Positions 8,196 to 15,105 of a stretch of 43,479 nt of DNA are shown here, in pieces. This DNA comes from CALMEC01 sp031366605 (GTDB lineage: Bacteria > Actinomycetota > Thermoleophilia > Miltoncostaeales > Miltoncostaeaceae). How positions within the stretch are numbered: the stretch's first letter is position 1; every line of letters starts with the position of its first letter. The notes under the pieces were generated by a model. That model was given only the letters and a program-made list of their open reading frames with translations. It made no database searches and was not told the origin of the DNA. Location: the NCBI GenBank assembly GCA_031366605.1, contig JANLOO010000073.1, positions 1 to 43,479 on the forward strand, written 5' to 3'. The translations under genes and the position numbers were made by a program.

Positions 8196-8214
8196 TCTCA
8201 TCGCAATCTCATCG
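8196..8214 (+). promoter_or_regulatory. Tandem direct repeat TCTCATCG, probable OmpR-type operator
   Basis: TCTCATCG occurs at 8196-8203 and again at 8207-8214, an 11-bp (one helical turn) period. This is the arrangement expected for head-to-tail binding of an OmpR/PhoB-family dimer. It lies between the divergent GNAT and response-regulator genes, consistent with autoregulation. Confidence 0.5.
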
Positions 8215-8235
8215 TGGCTGCGACAATTCTGCGAT

Positions 8236-8910
8236 ATGCGCATTCTGATCGTCGAAGACGAGGCGAAGATGGCGTCGCTTTTGCGTCGTGGCCTCGGCGA
8301 GGAGGGGTTGTCCGCCGACATCGCGTCTTCGGGGGAGGATGCGTTGTGGATGGCCCGCGCCGTCGAGTACGACGCCATCGTCCTTGACCTGATGCTCCCT
8401 GGCATCGACGGCATTGAGGTCTGCCGCCGCCTGCGCGCCGACCAGGTGTGGTCGCCCGTGCTGATGCTGACGGCGCGGACCGCGGTCGGGGATCGCGTCG
8501 CGGGACTGGACTCCGGCGCCGACGACTACCTGCCAAAGCCGTTCGTCTTCGACGAGCTGTTGGCCCGATTGCGTGCGCTGGCTCGGCGTGGGCTCGCCCC
8601 GCGCCCCGCAGTGCTCGCAGTGGGGGACCTGTCGCTCGACCCCGCAACGCGTGAGGTGCGCCGCGGAGACGTCGTGATCGCGCTCTCGGCCAAGGAGTTT
8701 GCCCTGCTCGAAACGTTGATGCGCCGGCCCGATCGCGTGTTGTCGCGGTTTGACCTGCTCGAGCACGCATGGGACGGCGAATACGAGAACCGCTCAAATG
8801 TCGTCGATGTCTACATCGGGTACCTGCGCGAGAAGATCGATCGTCCGTTCGGCCGGGAGTCCATCGAGACCGTGCGGGGCGCCGGCTATCGGCTGCGGGC
8901 GGCATCGTGA
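8236..8910 (+). CDS. OmpR/PhoB-family response regulator
   Basis: A two-domain transcription factor of 224 aa. The receiver domain has the acidic pair (VEDEA), the phospho-acceptor Asp51 (IVLDLMLPGIDG), Thr/Ser in MLTART and Lys in LPKPF. The C-terminal winged helix is complete (LSAKEFALLETLM, SRFDLLEHAWD, VVDVYIGYLREKID, ETVRGAGYRL). The start ATG 8236 gives the canonical MRILIVEDE N-terminus. The gene overlaps its kinase partner by four bases (GTGA). The direct repeat at 8196-8214 is a likely autoregulatory site. The signal and targets are not evident, though the kinase resembles stress-sensing actinobacterial types. Confidence 0.95.
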   Translation: MRILIVEDEAKMASLLRRGLGEEGLSADIASSGEDALWMARAVEYDAIVLDLMLPGIDGIEVCRRLRADQVWSPVLMLTARTAVGDRVAGLDSGADDYLPKPFVFDELLARLRALARRGLAPRPAVLAVGDLSLDPATREVRRGDVVIALSAKEFALLETLMRRPDRVLSRFDLLEHAWDGEYENRSNVVDVYIGYLREKIDRPFGRESIETVRGAGYRLRAAS

Positions 8911-10286
8911 GCCGCCTGCCGATTCGCGCGCGTTTGACCCTGGTCTTCGCCCTTGCCATGGCTGGGGTCTTGGCCGTCGTCGGGGTGGTCCTGCACCAGC
9001 GGTTGAGCAGCTCCATCACGCAGCAGATCGACGACCGATTGCAGTCCCGGTCGGTGACGTTGACAACGCTGGTCTCGCGTGGTGATGTGCGGTCCGCCCT
9101 GTCCCAGCCCGGGCTGGCGGCCGACGATGCCTTCGCCCGGGTCATCGCCCCGAACGGTCAGGTGCGCGCGACGAGCCCGGGCTTCGGGATTCCGCCCATC
9201 GCGAAGGGGGCACCCGGTGCCCCGACGTTCGTGGAGTTCGACGTCATCGAACCTGATGGCGACCGTGAGCCGGCACGCGTCCTGACCACGCGGGTGATCC
9301 GACCAGACGGGACGTATGTGCTGACGGTGGGTGAGTCCCTGACCGATCGCAGGGACGCGCTGCGCAGTCTGGTCTCGCAGTTGTGGCTGCTCGGCCCGAT
9401 CGCGCTGCTGGTCGCGTCGCTCCTGGGCTACTTGGTGTCGCGTGCGGCGCTTCGACCCGTCGAGTTGATGCGACGCCGCGCCGAGCTGATCGGGGCGGAG
9501 GACCCAGGCGGGCGGTTGCCGCTGCCGGCCGCGGCGGACGAGGTCCACCGGCTGGGCGAGACGCTCAACGCCATGTTGGACCGTCTCGACGCGGGCCTGA
9601 GCCGCGAGCGCAGGTTCGTCGCCGACGCCAGCCACGAGCTGCGGACTCCACTGGCCCTGTTGCAGACCGAACTCGATCTCGCGACCCGTCGGTCCCGATC
9701 CCCCCAGGAGTTGCAGGCGGCGATCCATTCCGCCAGAGAAGAGGTCGAAAGGCTCGTGCGTTTGGCCGAGGACCTACTCGTGCTCGCCTCGGCCGATGAG
9801 GGGCGACTGCCGTTGCGGCCGACGGCGTTCGATGCCGGCGAGTTCCTGGATGCGATCGCGAGCAGGTTCGCAGCCCGGGCCACCTCGCTCGGTCGTGTTG
9901 TCAGCGTCGACGCTCCGCCGGGGACGACGGTCTACGCCGACCGGGTGCGGTTGGAGCAGGCACTCGGGAATCTGGTCGACAACGCCCTGCGTCAAGGCGA
10001 TGGCACCGTGACTGTGAGGGTACGCACGGCGAATGACGTGATCAGGTTCGCCGTCACCGACGAAGGCGACGGTTTTCCCGACGATTTGCTCCTGACCGCA
10101 TTCGAGCGCTTCACCCGCGCCGACGGCGTTCGGGCGAACGGCGCCACCGGCCTGGGGCTCGCCATCGTTCACGCCATCGCCTCGGCCCACGGCGGTTCGG
10201 TGTCCGCTCGAAACCGCGCGGGCGGCGGTGCCGAGGTCTCCTTGTCGTTGCCCGCCCCGGACGCGCATCCGGGCTACGGGACCTGA
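8907..10286 (+). CDS. Sensor histidine kinase, two-membrane-segment HAMP type
   Basis: A 459-aa membrane kinase. TM1 lies at about 10-31 and TM2 at about 159-180. Between them is a ~125-aa extracytoplasmic sensor, consistent with an extracellular signal. A HAMP linker follows (RPVELMRRRAELI). The HisKA phospho-acceptor is His243 in FVADASHELRTPL. The HATPase domain has an N-box (NLVDNALRQ), G1 (DEGDGFPDD), an F-box (FERFTRA) and G2 (GATGLGLAIVHAI). The start GTG 8907 overlaps the regulator stop, so the pair is co-translated. It should phosphorylate Asp51 of the upstream regulator. Confidence 0.95.
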   Translation: MSRLPIRARLTLVFALAMAGVLAVVGVVLHQRLSSSITQQIDDRLQSRSVTLTTLVSRGDVRSALSQPGLAADDAFARVIAPNGQVRATSPGFGIPPIAKGAPGAPTFVEFDVIEPDGDREPARVLTTRVIRPDGTYVLTVGESLTDRRDALRSLVSQLWLLGPIALLVASLLGYLVSRAALRPVELMRRRAELIGAEDPGGRLPLPAAADEVHRLGETLNAMLDRLDAGLSRERRFVADASHELRTPLALLQTELDLATRRSRSPQELQAAIHSAREEVERLVRLAEDLLVLASADEGRLPLRPTAFDAGEFLDAIASRFAARATSLGRVVSVDAPPGTTVYADRVRLEQALGNLVDNALRQGDGTVTVRVRTANDVIRFAVTDEGDGFPDDLLLTAFERFTRADGVRANGATGLGLAIVHAIASAHGGSVSARNRAGGGAEVSLSLPAPDAHPGYGT

Positions 10287-10300
10287 CGCGCCCGGCGCGC

Positions 10301-10306
10301 TACAAT
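10301..10306 (+). promoter_or_regulatory. Candidate -10 box (TACAAT) for rpmE
   Basis: TACAAT lies 33 bases before the rpmE start and just after the end of the kinase gene. No clear -35 is seen at normal spacing. It would begin the translation-related operon. Confidence 0.45.
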
Positions 10307-10338
10307 GAACGGTCGGAAACGGATTGCGAAAGGTCGAA

Positions 10339-10548
10339 ATGAAGTCGGACATCCACCCGAACTACGTCAACGCCCATGTGCGCTGCACGTGCGGCAACGA
10401 GTTCACCACGCGTTCAACGAACCCTGAGATCAAGGTGGAGATCTGCAGCAACTGCCACCCGTTCTACACGGGACGTCAGAAGCTCGTCGACTCCGGCGGA
10501 CGGGTCGAGCGGTTCCAGCGCAAGCTGGCGCGCCGCACAAAGACCTGA
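10339..10548 (+). CDS. rpmE: 50S ribosomal protein L31, zinc-binding type
   Basis: A 69-aa large-subunit ribosomal protein. The paired cysteines of the zinc-containing (C+) form are present: CTCGN near residue 16 and CSNCHPFYTG near residue 38. ATG 10339 gives the canonical MKSDIHPNY start and is preceded by AAAGG at 7 bases; an upstream start adding MRKVE was rejected. It is followed after 11 bp by the DUF1385 gene and then prfA, a gene order common in actinobacteria and Firmicutes. Confidence 0.96.
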   Translation: MKSDIHPNYVNAHVRCTCGNEFTTRSTNPEIKVEICSNCHPFYTGRQKLVDSGGRVERFQRKLARRTKT

Positions 10549-10559
10549 GCCGCTGTCGC

Positions 10560-11528
10560 ATGGGGTTGGGGCGCCTCCGTCGGCTGGGGCCGGTGCTTTG
10601 TGCTGCGCTTGGCGCCCCAACCGGTCAGGTCGGCGGGCAGGCGGTCATCGAGGGCGTGATGATGCGTGGCGTACGCCACTGGGCGGTCGCGGTGCGTCAA
10701 CCCGACAACCAGATCGTGGTGGTCGACGAAGCGATCGCGCCGTGGGCAGCGGGCCACGCCTGGCTGCGTTTGCCGATCATCCGCGGCGTCATCGCCCTGG
10801 GCGAGAGTCTGGTCATCGGGATGAAGGCGCTCACGATCTCGGCGTCCAAGGCGGCGGGTGAGGACGAGGAGGGCGAGGACGCGATCTCAAAGTCCGCGAT
10901 CGGCCTGACGCTGGTGTTCTCGCTGGCCGTGGCGGTGGGGTTGTTCTTCATCCTCCCGATCTTCCTGACCAAGACGGTGCTCGGCATCGACGGCGGGGGT
11001 TTCAGCTTCTGGGCGGTCGAGGGACTGGTGCGCCTGGTGATCTTTCTGCTCTACCTGTGGCTCATCTCGTTCATGCCTGACCTGCGACGGGTCTTCCAGT
11101 TCCACGCCGCCGAGCACATGGCGATCCACGCGTACGAGGCGGGTGATCCCATCGAGGCCGAATACGCCAAGAAGTACCCGCAGCTGCACGTGCGGTGCGG
11201 AACGGCGTTTCTGCTGATCGTCATGGTCCTGTCGATCTTCGTGTTCGCGGCCGTGCGGACCGGTGCCTGGCACTGGCTGATCCTGTCGCGCATCGTCGGC
11301 ATCCCGATCATCGCGGGACTCTCCTACGAGGTCATCCGGTGGGCCGGGCGCAACAAAGAGAAGGGCTACGTCCAGACCATCATGAAGCCGGGCCTGTGGT
11401 TGCAGCACCTGACCACGCGCAAACCGGAGATGGAGCACCTGGAGGTTGCGTGCGTCGCGCTCAACCGGGTGCTCGAGCTCGAGGCCGACCCGCCGGAATG
11501 GGCGGCTGACGTCGAGGTCATGGCGTGA
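10560..11528 (+). CDS. DUF1385 (YqhQ-like) membrane protein
   Basis: A 322-aa protein of the DUF1385 family, whose biochemical role is not established. The family hallmark GGQAVIEGVMMRG lies at residues about 25-37. Several hydrophobic segments follow (about 110-140, 155-180, 215-245 and 250-265). Between them is the conserved amphipathic/His-containing stretch FQFHAAEHMAIHAYE, whose His and Glu residues could bind a metal. The gene lies between rpmE and prfA and overlaps prfA by four bases (GTGA). The conserved linkage suggests, but does not prove, a link to translation or envelope homeostasis. Confidence 0.88.
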   Translation: MGLGRLRRLGPVLCAALGAPTGQVGGQAVIEGVMMRGVRHWAVAVRQPDNQIVVVDEAIAPWAAGHAWLRLPIIRGVIALGESLVIGMKALTISASKAAGEDEEGEDAISKSAIGLTLVFSLAVAVGLFFILPIFLTKTVLGIDGGGFSFWAVEGLVRLVIFLLYLWLISFMPDLRRVFQFHAAEHMAIHAYEAGDPIEAEYAKKYPQLHVRCGTAFLLIVMVLSIFVFAAVRTGAWHWLILSRIVGIPIIAGLSYEVIRWAGRNKEKGYVQTIMKPGLWLQHLTTRKPEMEHLEVACVALNRVLELEADPPEWAADVEVMA

Positions 11529-12607
11529 GCGCTGATGATCCGATTCAACGGCTCGTCAGCCAGCTCGAGGAGACCAAGACCGAACTCGAGGCAGCGCTCT
11601 CAGACCCGACCCTCGTCGGTGATCGCATCAAGAACGCGGACGTCAACCGTCGCTGGCGGGGGCTTGAGCCGGCGTTTGCGCTGATCGCGCGCTACCGCAC
11701 CGCACAAGAAACGATCCGCGACGCCGAGGAGATGCTCGCCGCAGGCGACGAGGAGGGCCGCGAGTTTCTCAACGAGGCCCAGGCCCAGATCGATGTGATC
11801 GTGCCCGAGTTGCGCGAGGCGATGGTCGAGACGGACCCCAACGACGACCGCGACGTCATCCTCGAGATCCGTGCCGCCGCCGGTGGCGACGAGGCCGGCC
11901 TGTTCGCCAAGGACCTGTTTGACGTCTACACCAAGTATGCGGCGAACCGTGGATTTCGGACGGAGCTGATGGAGTCGAACCCGTCCGAGTCGGGAGGGTT
12001 CAGAGAGGTCAGCCTGGCGGTCAAGGGCCAGGGTGCGTATTCGGTGTTCAAGCACGAGGGTGGGGTCCACCGCGTACAGCGCGTCCCCGCGACCGAGAGC
12101 CAGGGCCGCATCCACACCTCAACCGCCACGGTGGCGGTCATGCCCGAGGTCGAGGACGTCGAGGTCCACATCGAGAAGAGCGACCTCAAGGTCGACGTCT
12201 ACCGCTCGACTGGACCCGGCGGCCAGAGCGTCAACACCACCGACTCGGCTGTGCGCATCACACATCTGCCCACCGGCATCGTCGTCGCCATCCAAGACGA
12301 GAAGAGCCAGCTCCAGAACCGCGACAAGGCGATGCGGGTCCTGCGCGCGCGGATGTACGAGCGGGCGATGGAGGAGCAGATGGCCCAGCTCAGCGCCGAC
12401 CGACGGGCGCAGCAGGGTGGGGGCGACCGTTCCGAGAAGGTGCGGACGTACAACTATCCGCAGAACCGGGTCACTGACCACCGCGTCAACGTCAATGCCC
12501 AACTGCGCGAGCAGGTGCTCGAGGGCAAGCTGCATTCCCTGACCGAGGCGCTTCAAGCCGACGAACGTCGCCGTCGTCTTGCCGACATGACAGAATCCGA
12601 GGCATGA
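11525..12607 (+). CDS. prfA: Peptide chain release factor 1
   Basis: RF1, 360 aa, which recognises UAA and UAG and triggers peptidyl-tRNA hydrolysis. The codon-recognition motif PAT is at residues 188-190 (RVQRVPATESQGRIH). The catalytic GGQ is at 232-234 (STGPGGQSVNTTDSA). The N-terminal coiled-coil domain and the C-terminal NYPQNRVTDHR segment are present. The Gln of GGQ is the expected target of PrmC, encoded two genes downstream in the same cluster. The start GTG 11525 overlaps the DUF1385 stop, and the stop overlaps the next gene's ATG. Confidence 0.97.
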   Translation: MSADDPIQRLVSQLEETKTELEAALSDPTLVGDRIKNADVNRRWRGLEPAFALIARYRTAQETIRDAEEMLAAGDEEGREFLNEAQAQIDVIVPELREAMVETDPNDDRDVILEIRAAAGGDEAGLFAKDLFDVYTKYAANRGFRTELMESNPSESGGFREVSLAVKGQGAYSVFKHEGGVHRVQRVPATESQGRIHTSTATVAVMPEVEDVEVHIEKSDLKVDVYRSTGPGGQSVNTTDSAVRITHLPTGIVVAIQDEKSQLQNRDKAMRVLRARMYERAMEEQMAQLSADRRAQQGGGDRSEKVRTYNYPQNRVTDHRVNVNAQLREQVLEGKLHSLTEALQADERRRRLADMTESEA

Positions 12608-13254
12608 ACTCCGAGCTCCTTCGCTCAGAATTCCTCGGCGTGACCGTCCGGTTCGATGACGTCGAGATGCCGCGCGATGACCTCGCGTCGTTTTTCTCGC
12701 TGGTCAGTGCCAGCTATGACCTGCCGCGATTCGAGTACCACGCCGAGGGCGGGGCGACGTTCTCGAGTCATGAGGGGTCGGAGTTCGTCATCAAGCCCAA
12801 CCACGCTGCGTGTGGTGGTGTGACCAACCTGGGGTTCACACAAGGGTTGGAGCGGGTCGACGGGCTGATGGGCGAGGCCATCGAGCGCTACGGCATCGGA
12901 CCGCTGTGGCTTGACGACGTGACGCTCGTGGCGACGTGGGATCTCGAAGAAGAGGACGCCGGCCGGCGCCTGCTGATCGAGGACGTCCTGCGGTTCGATG
13001 ACGACCGGATGGCGCTGTTCGACGGGGAGGACCTTTCGCTGGGCCTCCGCGTCTGGCGCTCGCTGGGCGAGGGTACCGTCGACTGCTCGATCGAGCCGAT
13101 GCACGCCGATCACTCCCGCATCTACCTGCGCCTGGTCTACTCGCAACGCGACATCACGCTGGACCTGCCCGCACTCCTGGCAGCGGTCGGGGATGTCAAC
13201 ACGTTCCTGCACGGCCCCGTCAAGTCGTTCGTGCTGGCGGTCGCTCGCCGCTGA
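12604..13254 (+). CDS. Uncharacterised protein between prfA and prmC (216 aa)
   Basis: No family is recognised with confidence. It is a soluble acidic protein with alternating beta and helical segments. Notable segments include GGATFSSHEGSEFVIKPNH, LERVDGLMGEAIERYGI, VTLVATWDLEEEDAGRRLLIEDVL and a C-terminal LPALLAAVGDVNTFLHGPVKSFV. The overall pattern, with an N-terminal sheet-forming half and a later paired helix, loosely resembles the sporadic TIGR04255-type proteins, but this is only an impression. It overlaps the prfA stop by four bases (ATGA) and is followed by prmC 12 bp later. It is therefore translated with the release-factor module and may relate to it. Confidence 0.8.
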   Translation: MNSELLRSEFLGVTVRFDDVEMPRDDLASFFSLVSASYDLPRFEYHAEGGATFSSHEGSEFVIKPNHAACGGVTNLGFTQGLERVDGLMGEAIERYGIGPLWLDDVTLVATWDLEEEDAGRRLLIEDVLRFDDDRMALFDGEDLSLGLRVWRSLGEGTVDCSIEPMHADHSRIYLRLVYSQRDITLDLPALLAAVGDVNTFLHGPVKSFVLAVARR

Positions 13255-13265
13255 CTGTCCTGACG

Positions 13266-14084
13266 GTGGGAGAGGTGCTCAAGCGCACCGCCGGGTACCT
13301 CGCCGACCGTGGCTGTGACACGCCGCGTCTCGATGCCGAGGTGATGCTGGCCGACGTGCTCGGGATCGAGCGGATCGCCCTCTACACCGATCACGAGCGT
13401 CCGCTGACCACTCCCGAGACGGACACCTACCGCACGTTCGTCGCGCGACGGGGCGCCCGCGAGCCGGTCGCCTACATCGTCGGTCGGCGGGGGTTCCGCC
13501 GGCTCGAACTCGCCGTCTCCTCATCGGTGCTCGTCCCGCGACCCGAGACCGAGCTGCTGGTGGAGTGGGTCATCGAGGTCGCCCCGCAGGGCGGCATGGT
13601 CCTGGACTGGGGAACCGGCAGCGGCGCGATCGCCCTCGCGCTGCGGGATGAGCGCCCGGACCTGGTGGTGACCGGGTCGGATCGGTCGGCGGCGGCACTC
13701 GACGTGGCCCGATCCAACGACCGGGATGGCGTCGTGGAGTGGGTGCTGTCGGACGGGTTCTCCGCGCTTGCAGGCAGGCAATTCGACATCGTCGTGGCGA
13801 ACCCGCCGTACCTGACCGACCACGAGCTGACGACCGTCGCGCCGGAGCTGGGGTTCGAACCCGCCGAGGCGCTCGCCTCAGGCCCATCGGGCTACGAGGC
13901 GTACGAGTCCATCGCCCGCCACGCACCCGGGTACCTGAGGCCCGACGGTTGGCTGCTGGCAGAAGTCGGCCTCGGTCAGTCCGACCGCGTCGCCCAACTC
14001 TTCGCCGCCGCCGGCCTGACCGACATCGCGGTACGTCCAGACCTGGCCGGGATCCCGCGAGCGGTGGGCGGCAAGCTGTCGTGA
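13266..14084 (+). CDS. prmC: Peptide chain release factor N5-glutamine methyltransferase
   Basis: PrmC (HemK), 272 aa, methylates the Gln of the GGQ motif in release factors. It has an N-terminal helical domain, then the SAM-binding motif I (VLDWGTGSGAIALAL, residues about 112-126) and the glutamine-binding catalytic motif NPPYL at 179-183. GTG 13266 is the start. The stop overlaps the GTG of the threonylcarbamoyl-AMP synthase gene (GTGA). In the order prfA-X-prmC-tsaC the substrate and its modifying enzyme are co-expressed. Confidence 0.95.
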   Translation: MGEVLKRTAGYLADRGCDTPRLDAEVMLADVLGIERIALYTDHERPLTTPETDTYRTFVARRGAREPVAYIVGRRGFRRLELAVSSSVLVPRPETELLVEWVIEVAPQGGMVLDWGTGSGAIALALRDERPDLVVTGSDRSAAALDVARSNDRDGVVEWVLSDGFSALAGRQFDIVVANPPYLTDHELTTVAPELGFEPAEALASGPSGYEAYESIARHAPGYLRPDGWLLAEVGLGQSDRVAQLFAAAGLTDIAVRPDLAGIPRAVGGKLS

Positions 14085-14710
14085 TCGGGCCGCAGGAGGT
14101 CGCCGCAGCTCTGACCGCACTCCTCGCCGGCGGCCTGGCAATCGTGCCGACGGACACCGTGTACGGCCTCGTCGCGGCGCTCGACTCGCCCCAGGGAATC
14201 GATGCGCTGTACGCCCTCAAGGGCCGTCCGAGATCCCAGCCCTGTCAGGTGCTCGTCTACAGCGAGGAGCTCTTGGCCGAGGCGCTCGCGCCATTGGACG
14301 AGCTGACGACCCGAGCCGCGCGCGCGCTTCTGCCAGGCCCGGTGACCTGCATCGTCCCCGACCGAACGGGCCGATACGCGGCCGCAACAGGCGACCAACC
14401 GGGTGCGGTCGGCATTCGTGCCCCCCGGATGGACGGCGCGATCCTGGGACTCGACATCCCAATGATCGCGACGAGTGCAAACGACCCACGCGGCTCCGAC
14501 CCCGCCACTTTTGACGAGATTCCGATCCGGCTCTGGAACGCGGGGGTGATCGGCCTCAACATGGGTCGGCTGCCAGGTACCGCCTCCGCCGTGGTCGATC
14601 TGCGCGGCATCGCGCGGGGCGGATCGGCGATGTTGGTCCGCCCGGGGGCGGACCCGGTCGGCGTCAGCCGGCGGCTCGAATCAGCCGGCATCGCCCTCGC
14701 TGAGCAGTGA
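14081..14710 (+). CDS. L-threonylcarbamoyladenylate synthase (TsaC/Sua5/YciO family)
   Basis: This 209-aa enzyme makes threonylcarbamoyl-AMP from threonine, bicarbonate and ATP for the t6A modification of ANN-decoding tRNAs. Typical motifs are present: PTDTVYGL near residue 23, ALKGRP near 46, LLPGPVTCI, GIRAPR and the SAN signature (PMIATSAND). It is the short TsaC-like form, without a Sua5 C-terminal domain. The start GTG 14081 overlaps the prmC stop. It is the last gene of the translation cluster; a repeat-bearing spacer of about 400 bp follows. Confidence 0.92.
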   Translation: MIGPQEVAAALTALLAGGLAIVPTDTVYGLVAALDSPQGIDALYALKGRPRSQPCQVLVYSEELLAEALAPLDELTTRAARALLPGPVTCIVPDRTGRYAAATGDQPGAVGIRAPRMDGAILGLDIPMIATSANDPRGSDPATFDEIPIRLWNAGVIGLNMGRLPGTASAVVDLRGIARGGSAMLVRPGADPVGVSRRLESAGIALAEQ

Positions 14711-14820
14711 CGCATCTGGTTGGCTGCCGCGGACAGAAACGGCTTTCGACGCCAGGCGCGGCGTCGCGCTGAGAACGAGCCTCTCGAAGCGTGCGTGCGG
14801 GCAGTGCAAAGCGTCTCCTG

Positions 14821-14973
14821 GTGTCCTGTCCCCGGAAGGTCCTTGGGGGTTTGGCGTGTGAAAAGCCCGCCGGACGAGGACCCAGCCCCCGGGCGATTGT
14901 TCTTCCTCCCAACGGTCCAAATCCGGCGGAGCTTTGCAGCCGCCGAATCGCAACGAGACTTCCGGGACAGGAC
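14821..14973. repeat. Repeat family B, copy 1, with terminal inverted repeats
   Basis: The ends GTCCTGTCCCCGGAAG and CTTCCGGGACAGGAC are inverted repeats bounding about 150 bp. Two internal blocks recur in the copy at 22549-22744: one around TTTGGCG...GGACGAGGAC and one around TCCGGCGGAGCTTTGCAGCC. It sits in the 395-bp gene-free gap between the threonylcarbamoyl-AMP synthase gene and the GGDEF-EAL gene. No coding potential is seen. It is probably a miniature transposable element. Confidence 0.7.
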
Positions 14974-15105
14974 GCTGGGCACAGTCGGTGCCAGGACGCA
15001 AACCGGTGATCCCGAACAGGGGTGTTCGATGCTCGATCCCGGGCCCATCAAACCAGGCCCCCACCCGGGAATTGAAGCATTCGAGCATTCTGCCGATAAA
15101 GGTGT

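Noticed and set aside
13850..13866. GGGTTCGAACCCG, a T-arm-like sequence suggesting a tRNA
   Set aside because: It lies inside prmC in frame, and no acceptor stem, D-arm or anticodon arm can be built around it. No tRNA was found anywhere in the window.
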